NCBI RefSeq assembly: GCF_009758415.1
Contig: NZ_WQRF01000001.1
Span: forward strand, 186,001 to 250,000
Length of the DNA: 64,000 bases
Direction of reading: 5' to 3'
Origin: Devosia marina
GTDB taxonomy: Bacteria > Pseudomonadota > Alphaproteobacteria > Rhizobiales > Devosiaceae
The notes under the pieces were generated by a model that saw nothing but the letters and a program-made list of their open reading frames with translations, was not told the DNA's origin and did no database searches. Position numbers and translations under genes: made by a program. Below, piece after piece: positions 43,702 to 51,540 of this stretch. The number at the start of each line of letters is the position of its first letter. Position 1 is the first letter of the stretch.

Positions 43702-44781
43702 ATGATTTTCTGGTCGATTGCCATTGCCGTTACCGCCATTGCCTGCGCTGCCTTGTTCTATGCGGCGGCGGGTCGCACGGTCAACGCGACGACCGGCGAA
43801 ATGGCAGATCAGAACAGACATTTTCGGCTGGCACTTGATGCCATCGAAGCCGATGAGCGCAGTGGCAAGCTCGATGCCAGCCAGGCGCTGGCCGCCAAGG
43901 GCGAACTGGCCCGCGAAATTTTGCGCGACAAGGCTGCGCCCGATCCGGCGCCCGCCAGATCGTTCGGTCAGCTACAGCTCCTGTCCGGACTGGCCATCAC
44001 CGCCGCGCTGAGCCTGGCTCTTTACGCGTTTCTGGGGCGTCCCGACCTGCCGGCCCAACCCTTGGCCGATAGGCCGGAACTGGTTGCACAATCCCTTGAT
44101 CTTGATGATGCGGTGGCGCGGATCGAGGCGCGGTTGATCGAAGCGCCAGACGATCTGCGCGGATGGCAGGTCATTGCGCCGGCCTATCTAGAAATGGGCC
44201 GTTTTGCCGATGCTGCGGAGGCCTATCGCCGGGTGATGGCATTGTCCGCCCCGAGCGCCGACCTGCGCACCGATCTGGCCGAAGCGCTGTTACTTGATGC
44301 GAATGGTGCCGGATCCGACGAGGCGATGGATCAGCTTGAACAAGCCGTCGCAGCGGATGCTGGTCATGTGCGCTCGCGTCTCTATCTGGCTGCCGAGTTC
44401 ATGCGACTTGGTCGCTATGACCAGGCCCAGACCTATTGGCAGCAAGCCATCAACTTGGCGCAGGGCAATGAATCCTGGCTGCCCGCAGCGCGGCAGGGAT
44501 TGGCGGTTGCGGCAAATGATGGCGTCGACACAACGGCCGCGGACCAGGCCGAGATGATCCAGGGCATGGTTGGTGGCCTTGCCGATCGGCTATATGCTGA
44601 GGGCGGTTCTGTCGAAGAATGGAGCCAGCTTGTCCGGTCCTATCTGGTGTTGAATGATCGGGACAATGCGCAGCGCGCTTATGATGCCGCTGTAATCGCC
44701 TATCCCGCCGCCTTTGATCGTGGTGAACTCGATACGCTCGCTCTTGATGCTGGCCTGACGCTGAACGGAGATGATCAATGA
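43702..44781 (+). CDS. ccmI: Cytochrome c biogenesis protein CcmI
   Basis: ATG 43702 gives 359 residues, beginning with a membrane helix (MIFWSIAIAVTAIACAALFYAAAG). A short loop region, a second helix (LLSGLAITAALSLALYAFLG) and a periplasmic TPR domain follow (WQVIAPAYLEMGRFADAAEAYRRVMALS; RSRLYLAAEFMRLGRYDQAQTYW, in pieces). CcmI presents apocytochrome c to the CcmF-CcmH haem ligase. The open frame continues far upstream through the opposite-strand flavoprotein gene but without coding support. It is first in a ccmI-E-F-H operon. Confidence 0.92.
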   Translation: MIFWSIAIAVTAIACAALFYAAAGRTVNATTGEMADQNRHFRLALDAIEADERSGKLDASQALAAKGELAREILRDKAAPDPAPARSFGQLQLLSGLAITAALSLALYAFLGRPDLPAQPLADRPELVAQSLDLDDAVARIEARLIEAPDDLRGWQVIAPAYLEMGRFADAAEAYRRVMALSAPSADLRTDLAEALLLDANGAGSDEAMDQLEQAVAADAGHVRSRLYLAAEFMRLGRYDQAQTYWQQAINLAQGNESWLPAARQGLAVAANDGVDTTAADQAEMIQGMVGGLADRLYAEGGSVEEWSQLVRSYLVLNDRDNAQRAYDAAVIAYPAAFDRGELDTLALDAGLTLNGDDQ

Positions 44782-45251
44782 CCATGCCGGCAAACGCCCG
44801 CCGCGGCATGACCCGCAAGCAGAAGCGCCTGGCCGTTATTGGAGGTCTGGCCGTTGTGGTCGCGATCGCCACGGCACTGGTGCTAACGGCCTTGCGTGAC
44901 CAGATCGTGTTCTTCTACGCACCCAGTGATGTGATCGCGCGCGAACTCGCACCGGGTCAGGCGATCCGCCTCGGCGGACTGGTCAAGGAAGGCAGCTGGG
45001 CGCGCGACGGACAGGACAACGTGTTCACCATCACCGATGGCGGACATGACATCGTGGCCCGGTATGTCGGCATCCTGCCCGATCTGTTCCGCGAAGGGCA
45101 GGGGGTCGTTGCAGAGGGCAGCCTTGGTTCGGATGGGCGCTTTCAGGCCAGCAATGTACTGGCCAAGCACGACGAAAACTACATTCCCAAGGAAGTCGTC
45201 GAGGCGCTCAAGGCGCAGGGTGAGTGGCGGCCGGAGGAGGCTGTCCAGTGA
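44778..45251 (+). CDS. ccmE: Haem chaperone CcmE
   Basis: This 157-residue protein is anchored by an N-terminal helix (KRLAVIGGLAVVVAIATALVL), with a periplasmic OB-fold (RLGGLVKEGSW; FTITDGGHDIVARYVGILPDLF in parts; EGQGVVAEG). The haem-binding His is in LAKHDENYIPKEV. It receives haem from CcmC and passes it to CcmF. It overlaps ccmI and ccmF by four bases each. Confidence 0.95.
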   Translation: MTMPANARRGMTRKQKRLAVIGGLAVVVAIATALVLTALRDQIVFFYAPSDVIARELAPGQAIRLGGLVKEGSWARDGQDNVFTITDGGHDIVARYVGILPDLFREGQGVVAEGSLGSDGRFQASNVLAKHDENYIPKEVVEALKAQGEWRPEEAVQ

Positions 45252-47221
45252 GCATCGAGCTTGGACATTTCGCCCTGGTTCTCGCCTTCGCCATTGCCGT
45301 CGTTTCGGCAATGGGCGGGCTGCTGCTCTGGCGGCGCGGTGAACGGCTGGCCGCAGTGCTCGGTCAGGCCGCCATCCTGCAATTCGTTCTGGTTTCAGTG
45401 GCCTTTCTGGCGGTGGTACATGCCTTCGTGGTGTCCGATTTCAGCCTCGCATTGGCGGCCAATCATTCGCATTCGCTCAAACCCCTGATTTTCAAGATCT
45501 CAGGCGTCTGGGGCAATCACGAAGGCTCCATGCTGCTCTGGGTGTTGATCCTGGTGCTGTTTGGCGCTTTGGCGGCCGCATTCCGCCGCAGCCTGCCGTC
45601 CGATCTGACCAATCTTGTTCTCGGCACGCAAAGCCTTCTGACCGCAGCCTTTGCCGGCTTTACGCTTTTTACTTCCAACCCCTTTGCACGGCTCTCGCCT
45701 GCACCATTGGAGGGCGGCGACCTCAATCCCGTGCTGCAGGATGTGGGTCTCGCCATTCACCCGCCGCTGCTCTATGCGGGCTATGTCGGCTTTTCGATCT
45801 GCTTTTCCTTTGCCATTGCCGCGCTGATCTCGGGTCGCATCGATCAGGCCTGGGCGCGCTGGGTGCGTCCCTGGACCATGCTGAGCTGGGTCTTCCTGAC
45901 CCTGGGCATCGCCATGGGCTCATACTGGGCCTATTACGAGCTCGGCTGGGGCGGCTGGTGGTTCTGGGACCCGGTGGAAAACGCCAGCTTCATGCCCTGG
46001 CTGGCCGGCACGGCGCTGCTGCACTCGGCTCTGGTCATGGAAAAGCGCAACGCACTCAAGATCTGGACGATCTTTCTGGCCATCATCACCTTCTCGCTGT
46101 CTCTGCTCGGCACCTTCCTGGTGCGCTCGGGCATTCTGACGTCGGTGCACACCTTTGCCAGCGATCCGACCCGTGGCCTTGTGATTCTGGCCATGCTGGC
46201 GGTGCTCATCGGCGGCGCCTTTCTGCTCTTCGCGATCCGGTCTCCGGCACTGCGTCAGGGCGGCTTGTTCGCCCCGATCAGCCGCGAAGGCGCGCTCATT
46301 CTCAACAATCTGTTCCTGGCCACCGCTGTTGGAGCCGTGCTGGTCGGCACGCTTTACCCGTTGCTGCTCGACGCGCTAACCGGAACCACCATCTCGGTCG
46401 GCGCGCCATTCTTCAATTTCACCTTTGGTGCGCTGATGGCGCCGCTCCTGCTGGTCCTGCCCTTTGGCCCGCTCCTGGCATGGAAACGGGCTGATCTGGT
46501 GGCTGCCGGGCAGCGCCTGATGGGGTTTGCCGCGTTGGCGGTTTTCCTCGCTATTCTCATTTCGGCCCTGGCGGGCAATTCGATCTCGCTGGTGCCGATC
46601 GGGCTGCTGCTAGGGTTCTGGGTGACCTTCGGCGCAATTGCCGAACTGATCGAGCGCAGCCGGCTCGGGCGCATACCGCTGGCCGAGAGCCTGCGGCGGC
46701 TGGCGGGATTGCCCCGTAGCATCTGGTCGACGGCGATTGGTCATATGGGACTGGGCCTGACAGTGCTGGGCATTGTTTCAGTCTCTGCCTGGGAGACCGA
46801 GCTGGTTACCACGCTCAACCCCGGTGAAACCGCCGAACTGTCGGGCTATGAGATTGCCTTTGACAGCTTCGAACAGCTTGAAGGCGCCAACTACCTGGCA
46901 GACACCGGCGTGTTCACGGTGACCGGCCCGAATGGGGGCACCGCGGTCCTGATGCCTGAACGCCGGACCTATGTGGCGAGCGGCACGCCAACCACGGAAG
47001 CGGCGATCCAGAGCTATGGCCTGTCCCAGCTCTATCTGCAGCTTGGTGAGCCTCTGGAAGACACCCATGTCATCCGGGTCTGGCACAAGCCTTATATTCT
47101 GCTGATCTGGATCGGGGCGCTGGTCATGTCCGGCGCCGGCATCCTGTCGCTGAGCGACCGCCGTGTCCGGTTCGGTGTGCCGCAGGCGGCGCGCAAGGCA
47201 AAGCTGGAGGCGTCCCGGTAA
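45248..47221 (+). CDS. ccmF: Haem lyase CcmF
   Basis: A 657-residue inner-membrane protein with about 15 helices. The WWD-type haem-handling segment reads GWGGWWFWDPVENASFMPWL, with conserved histidines in ALAANHSHSLKP, AIHPPLLYAGY and GTALLHSALVME. GTG 45248 overlaps the ccmE stop (GTGA); the longer frame from 45224 lies inside ccmE. CcmF attaches haem to apocytochrome with CcmH and CcmI. It joins ccmH through a TAATG junction. Confidence 0.95.
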   Translation: MSIELGHFALVLAFAIAVVSAMGGLLLWRRGERLAAVLGQAAILQFVLVSVAFLAVVHAFVVSDFSLALAANHSHSLKPLIFKISGVWGNHEGSMLLWVLILVLFGALAAAFRRSLPSDLTNLVLGTQSLLTAAFAGFTLFTSNPFARLSPAPLEGGDLNPVLQDVGLAIHPPLLYAGYVGFSICFSFAIAALISGRIDQAWARWVRPWTMLSWVFLTLGIAMGSYWAYYELGWGGWWFWDPVENASFMPWLAGTALLHSALVMEKRNALKIWTIFLAIITFSLSLLGTFLVRSGILTSVHTFASDPTRGLVILAMLAVLIGGAFLLFAIRSPALRQGGLFAPISREGALILNNLFLATAVGAVLVGTLYPLLLDALTGTTISVGAPFFNFTFGALMAPLLLVLPFGPLLAWKRADLVAAGQRLMGFAALAVFLAILISALAGNSISLVPIGLLLGFWVTFGAIAELIERSRLGRIPLAESLRRLAGLPRSIWSTAIGHMGLGLTVLGIVSVSAWETELVTTLNPGETAELSGYEIAFDSFEQLEGANYLADTGVFTVTGPNGGTAVLMPERRTYVASGTPTTEAAIQSYGLSQLYLQLGEPLEDTHVIRVWHKPYILLIWIGALVMSGAGILSLSDRRVRFGVPQAARKAKLEASR

Positions 47222-47688
47222 TGCTGCGTGTCACGCTGATGTGTCTGCTGCTGTTTCTGCCATCGGCAGCTCAGGCGCTTGGGCCTGACGAGATTCTGCC
47301 TGACCCGGCCCTGGAGCAGCGGGCGCGCGATATTTCGGCCGGGCTGCGCTGCCTGGTTTGCCAGAACCAGTCTATCGACGACAGCGATGCGGACCTGGCG
47401 CGCGATCTGCGCGTACTGGTGCGCGAGCGCCTGAGTGCCGGTGATACCAATGCCGAGGTCGAGCAGTATGTCGTTGATCGCTATGGCGAATATGTGCTGC
47501 TCAATCCGCGTCTCGGGCCCCATACAGTGCTGCTTTGGGTGGCCGCGCCGCTGCTGCTGCTCGTCGGCCTGATTGCCCTGTTCATCGCGCGCAGGCGACA
47601 CGCCGCGATACCTGCCGAAGGCCTGACTGCGGAAGAGGCCACCGCGCTCGAAGCCCTGAAACATGGCAGCGACAAGACCGGGGCCTGA
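47221..47688 (+). CDS. ccmH: Cytochrome c maturation thioreductase CcmH
   Basis: The 155-residue protein has a signal peptide (MLRVTLMCLLLFLPSAAQA), a periplasmic domain with the redox motif CLVCQNQSIDDSDA, and a C-terminal membrane helix (TVLLWVAAPLLLLVGLIALFI). It keeps the apocytochrome CxxCH cysteines reduced. It is the last gene of the operon; degP follows after 118 bases. Confidence 0.94.
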   Translation: MLRVTLMCLLLFLPSAAQALGPDEILPDPALEQRARDISAGLRCLVCQNQSIDDSDADLARDLRVLVRERLSAGDTNAEVEQYVVDRYGEYVLLNPRLGPHTVLLWVAAPLLLLVGLIALFIARRRHAAIPAEGLTAEEATALEALKHGSDKTGA

Positions 47689-47806
47689 CACAATCCCGCC
47701 TGCAACATTGCCAAAGCTTAATCTTGGCGCAACTTCATAGAAAGGCGCGCCGTTGCATACGTATCGCCACAAGCTGTTGAGAGCTTAACGAAGGAGATAC
47801 GTTCCC

Positions 47807-49345
47807 ATGCGTTCGACTATTCTTTCGCGCACCCGCCATTGGCTGGGCGCATCGGCACTGGCCCTTCTGGTCGGCGTCGGCGGCGTTTCCACCGCTTTTG
47901 TCCTTACAGGCCAGGCTGCCAATGCGCAGATGCAGAACGCCGCGCAGATCGTTGTGCCTCAGGCACAGGTTCAGCAGGGCTTCGCCGATCTTGTCGAGGC
48001 GGTTAAGCCTGCCGTGGTCTCCATCCTGGTCGAGGCCGAGGCCCCCGGTCGCACCGTCCAGCGCGGTGGCCGTGATTTCAACTTCGAGTTCAATTTCCCC
48101 GATCTGCCCGAAGACCATCCCTTCCGCGACTTCTTCGACCAGTTCGGTGGCCCCAACGGTCCAGGTGCGCCGGGTGGACAGAGTGCACCGCGCCGCTTCA
48201 TGGCGGCCGGTTCCGGCTTCATCATTTCCGATGACGGATATGTGGTCACCAACAACCATGTGGTTGAAGACGCAACCAAGGTCACGGTGGTCTTCGAGGA
48301 CGGTTCCGAACAGGTCGCCGAAATTGTCGGCACCGACGAACGCACCGACCTTGCCGTACTCAAGATTGAGGGCGAGGACCTGCCATTCGTCACTTTCGAG
48401 AACGATCTGGAACCCAGCCGCGTCGGTGACTGGGTCGTGGCGGTGGGCAATCCCTTCGGCCTGGGTGGCACTGTGACCGTGGGTGTCATCTCCGGCGCCG
48501 GCCGCGACATCGGCGGTTCCAATTATGGTGACTTCCTGCAGATCGACGCTGCTGTGAACACTGGTAACTCGGGAGGGCCGGCCTTCAACGTCAATGGTGA
48601 AGTGGTTGGTGTGAACACGGCCATCTATTCCCCCACGGGCGGCAATGTCGGTATTGCGTTCGCTATTCCGTCCCGCACTGTGAAGCTGATTGTTGATCAG
48701 CTTATCGAGGACGGCACGGTGACCCGTGGCTATCTCGGTGTTTCGATCCAGGACGTCAGCCGCGATATCGCCGATAGTGTCGGCCTGCCCGACGCGCGTG
48801 GTGCCATCGTTCGCGAACCCACCGAGGATGGTCCGGCTGGTGCCGCAGGCGTTGAATCGGGCGACATCATCATCGAAGTCGATGGTGAGCGGATCGATGA
48901 CGCGCTTGATCTCAGCCGCACTATTGCCAGCAAGGCCCCTGACAGCACCGTTGAACTGACGATCTGGCGCGACGGCGCCGAGACCACCATCTCGGTTCAG
49001 CTCCAGCAGCTTGATGAGACGGCAGCCGAAACGCCCGAACAGCCGACACCACCCGAGGCCCTTCCCCAAGCCGCTACGGCTCTGGGCATGACCCTGGTGC
49101 CTAATGGTGATGGTTCGGGCGGCCTGTTGATCCAGGACGTTGACGGCGACAGCGCTGCTGCTCAGCGCGGCTTTGCCACCGGTGATGTGATCCTTGAAGT
49201 GGACAACAAGCCCGTGGCGGAGCCAGGCGATTTCGATGCGGCTGTCCAGGCTGTGCGTGATCGGGGTCTCAACACGGTCCTGATCAAGATCGCCCGGGAT
49301 GGAGAGGCCCGCTTCGTCGGCCTGCCGATCGGCGATACCGAATAA
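47807..49345 (+). CDS. degP: Periplasmic serine protease/chaperone DegP (HtrA)
   Basis: A 512-residue protein with a signal peptide (ASALALLVGVGGVSTAFV, cleaved after ANA), a trypsin-like domain and two PDZ domains (about 300-390 and 420-505). The catalytic triad is His151 (TNNHVVED), Asp181 (DERTDLAVLK) and Ser255 (NTGNSGGPAF). A Phe/Asp/Gly-rich loop (FNFPDLPEDHPFRDFF) is the typical LA loop. GAAGGAGAT precedes the ATG. It degrades or refolds damaged envelope proteins. It is followed closely by a two-component pair that may control it. Confidence 0.94.
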   Translation: MRSTILSRTRHWLGASALALLVGVGGVSTAFVLTGQAANAQMQNAAQIVVPQAQVQQGFADLVEAVKPAVVSILVEAEAPGRTVQRGGRDFNFEFNFPDLPEDHPFRDFFDQFGGPNGPGAPGGQSAPRRFMAAGSGFIISDDGYVVTNNHVVEDATKVTVVFEDGSEQVAEIVGTDERTDLAVLKIEGEDLPFVTFENDLEPSRVGDWVVAVGNPFGLGGTVTVGVISGAGRDIGGSNYGDFLQIDAAVNTGNSGGPAFNVNGEVVGVNTAIYSPTGGNVGIAFAIPSRTVKLIVDQLIEDGTVTRGYLGVSIQDVSRDIADSVGLPDARGAIVREPTEDGPAGAAGVESGDIIIEVDGERIDDALDLSRTIASKAPDSTVELTIWRDGAETTISVQLQQLDETAAETPEQPTPPEALPQAATALGMTLVPNGDGSGGLLIQDVDGDSAAAQRGFATGDVILEVDNKPVAEPGDFDAAVQAVRDRGLNTVLIKIARDGEARFVGLPIGDTE

Positions 49346-49353
49346 CAAACCTT

Positions 49354-49377
49354 GGCCTCCGGGTTTACCCGGGGGCC
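49354..49377 (+). terminator. Hairpin between degP and the downstream regulator
   Basis: An 11-base stem with one G-T wobble (GGCCTCCGGGT with ACCCGGGGGCC) around a two-base loop begins eight bases after the degP stop. CATCTCCC follows without a clear T run. It may cause partial termination and lower expression of the downstream regulatory genes. Confidence 0.5.
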
Positions 49378-49405
49378 ATCTCCCAGAATTATCGGAGCGT
49401 CAGCT

Positions 49406-50077
49406 GTGAAGATCCTGCTCATCGAAGACGACCGCGAAGCGGCGAGCTATCTCGTCCAGGCCCTCGATGAAGCCGGCCATGTGACACATCACGCCGCAGA
49501 CGGCGAAACCGGTTATGCCATGGCTTCGGGCATGGATTACGATGTGCTGATCGTCGACCGCATGCTGCCCCGCCGCGATGGCCTCAGCATCGTGGAAAGC
49601 CTGCGGGCCGAAGATGACAAGACCCCCGTGCTGATCCTGTCTGCCCTTGGCGAAGTCGATGACCGCGTCACCGGCCTGCGTGCCGGCGGCGACGACTATC
49701 TGACCAAGCCCTATGCCTTCACCGAGCTTCTGGCCCGCGTCGAAGTGCTGGCGCGCCGGTCAAGCCCTGCCGAAGCAGCGACCAGCTATACCGTTGGCGG
49801 CTTGTCGCTCGATCGTCTCAGCCGAAAGGTCGAGCGCGATGGGGAGAGTATCCTGCTCCAGCCGCGCGAATTCCGCCTGCTCGAATATCTCATGAAGAAT
49901 GCCGGCAAGGTGGTGACGCGCACCATGCTGCTCGAGAACGTCTGGGACTACCACTTCGACCCCCAGACCAATGTCATCGATGTGCATATGTCCCGCCTGC
50001 GCTCCAAGATCGACAAGGGTCATGCCAATCCGCTTCTGCACACCGTGCGCGGCGCCGGTTATATGATCCGGGAGTAG
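49406..50077 (+). CDS. OmpR-family response regulator
   Basis: GTG 49406 (preceded by GGAG) gives 223 residues starting at the receiver strand MKILLIEDDREAAS. The phospho-Asp is in VLIVDRMLPRRDG, with Ser in LILSALGEVDD and Lys in LTKPYAFTE. The winged helix has LQPREFRLLEYLMKNAGKVV and TNVIDVHMSRLRSKID with VRGAGYMI. The upstream start at 49352 would add 18 residues across the hairpin and is rejected. It is coupled to the kinase gene three bases downstream. Targets are unknown; degP is an obvious candidate. Confidence 0.9.
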   Translation: MKILLIEDDREAASYLVQALDEAGHVTHHAADGETGYAMASGMDYDVLIVDRMLPRRDGLSIVESLRAEDDKTPVLILSALGEVDDRVTGLRAGGDDYLTKPYAFTELLARVEVLARRSSPAEAATSYTVGGLSLDRLSRKVERDGESILLQPREFRLLEYLMKNAGKVVTRTMLLENVWDYHFDPQTNVIDVHMSRLRSKIDKGHANPLLHTVRGAGYMIRE

Positions 50078-50080
50078 CCC

Positions 50081-51496
50081 GTGAATCGCTTTGCCCAGGT
50101 TTGGCGCACATCCACAGTCCGGCTGACGGCCACATTCATTGCCATATTCATCGTTTTTGCCATCCTGCTGATGGCATTTATCGGTTGGCAATCGAGTGTG
50201 CAGATTCAGCGCCAGCAGACCGACGACATTGATCGCGAAATCCGCCAGTTCCAGCGCATCGAGACCAACCAGGGCATTCGGGCGCTGGCTTTCGCTGTCA
50301 ACCGGCTCTCCTCACAGCCGGGCCCCGGCATCTATTTCCTTGGCGATGCCGCAGGGCTCTATCTGCTCGGCAATGTGGCCGACGTGCCAGCCGAGGTGGT
50401 GATCAATCCTGGTGTCTATAGTTTCGACTATGAACGGCCCAATCCGTTGGGTGACGATGTGGTCGAGGAAGGCCGCCCGCCCCGGCAGCGCGAGGGCATT
50501 GCGGTGGTCCGATCCATAGAGCTGGGCAACGGCATGCGCCTGGTGGTGGGGCGGGATGTCGTTGAGCGGCGGGGCTACTCGGCCATCATTCTCCAGAGCT
50601 TCATGGTTGGCGTCGTTGGTATTGTGCTGTTCTCGCTGATCGCAGGCGGTATTACTGCGCGCCGGGTGCTGCGGCGCATCGATACCATCCAGCAGACCTC
50701 GACAAAGATCATGTCGGGCAATCTTTCCGAACGTGTGCCGGTCACCAGGCGGAATGACGAATTTGACGCCCTGGCGACCAATCTCAACGCCATGCTCGAC
50801 CGGATCGAGCAGCTTCTGCAGGGCCTCAAGGAGGTCACCGACAATGTCGCCCATGACCTCAAGACACCGCTGACCCGTCTGCGCAATCAGGCCGAAGCGG
50901 CCCTGCGCGACACGGCCAGCGTTGAAACGCGGGAACAGGCGCTTGAAAATGTCATCGCCGAAAGCGACCGCCTGATCCAGACCTTCAACGCCTTGCTCAT
51001 GATCGCCCGCGTCGAGGCCGGTGCGCCGTCCGGAGCGCTTTCCGAAATCAATATCAGCGAGATTGTCGCCGACGTTGCCGAACTTTACGGTCCCGTCGCC
51101 GAGGACGAAGGTATAGCGGTCGAGACCCGCATTGCCGAGGGCGTTAGGCTCAAGGCCAACCGGGAACTGATCGGCCAGGCCATGGTCAACCTGCTCGAAA
51201 ACGCCATGAAATATGCGCGTCCTGAAGACGGGAAGTCGGGCAGAATTGATGTCTCGCTGAGCCAACAGGCCGACCGGGTATCCATTTCGGTGGCAGATAA
51301 TGGCCCCGGCATTCCGGACGGGGAGCGCAAACGGGTGCTGGAACGCTTTGTCCGGCTCGAAAAGAGCCGGTCCGAAACTGGCTCGGGCCTCGGCCTGTCG
51401 CTCGTCAACGCTGTAGCGAGGCTCCATGGCGGCACGTTCCGTATCGAGGACAACGCGCCCGGCGTGCGCGCTGTGCTGGAGTTTCCCGCGCGCTAG
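50081..51496 (+). CDS. HAMP-domain sensor histidine kinase
   Basis: The 471-residue partner kinase starts at GTG 50081, with GGGAG overlapping the regulator's stop. It has two membrane helices (LTATFIAIFIVFAILLMAFIG and SFMVGVVGIVLFSLIAG) enclosing a ~130-residue periplasmic sensor. HAMP follows (~190-245), then HisKA with His258 in NVAHDLKTPLTRLRNQAE, and HATPase motifs NLLENAMKYA, DNGPGIPDGE and GSGLGLSLVNAVARLHGG. The family is EnvZ/PhoR-like. It is followed 44 bases later by glnE. Confidence 0.9.
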   Translation: MNRFAQVWRTSTVRLTATFIAIFIVFAILLMAFIGWQSSVQIQRQQTDDIDREIRQFQRIETNQGIRALAFAVNRLSSQPGPGIYFLGDAAGLYLLGNVADVPAEVVINPGVYSFDYERPNPLGDDVVEEGRPPRQREGIAVVRSIELGNGMRLVVGRDVVERRGYSAIILQSFMVGVVGIVLFSLIAGGITARRVLRRIDTIQQTSTKIMSGNLSERVPVTRRNDEFDALATNLNAMLDRIEQLLQGLKEVTDNVAHDLKTPLTRLRNQAEAALRDTASVETREQALENVIAESDRLIQTFNALLMIARVEAGAPSGALSEINISEIVADVAELYGPVAEDEGIAVETRIAEGVRLKANRELIGQAMVNLLENAMKYARPEDGKSGRIDVSLSQQADRVSISVADNGPGIPDGERKRVLERFVRLEKSRSETGSGLGLSLVNAVARLHGGTFRIEDNAPGVRAVLEFPAR

Positions 51497-51540
51497 CGCG
51501 CCGCCTTGCCGGGGGGGCGGGGGCAGGGTATGCCTCAAAA

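Noticed and set aside
47735..49348. 537-codon minus-strand frame inside degP
   Set aside because: Antisense shadow of a gene with an intact catalytic triad and PDZ domains.
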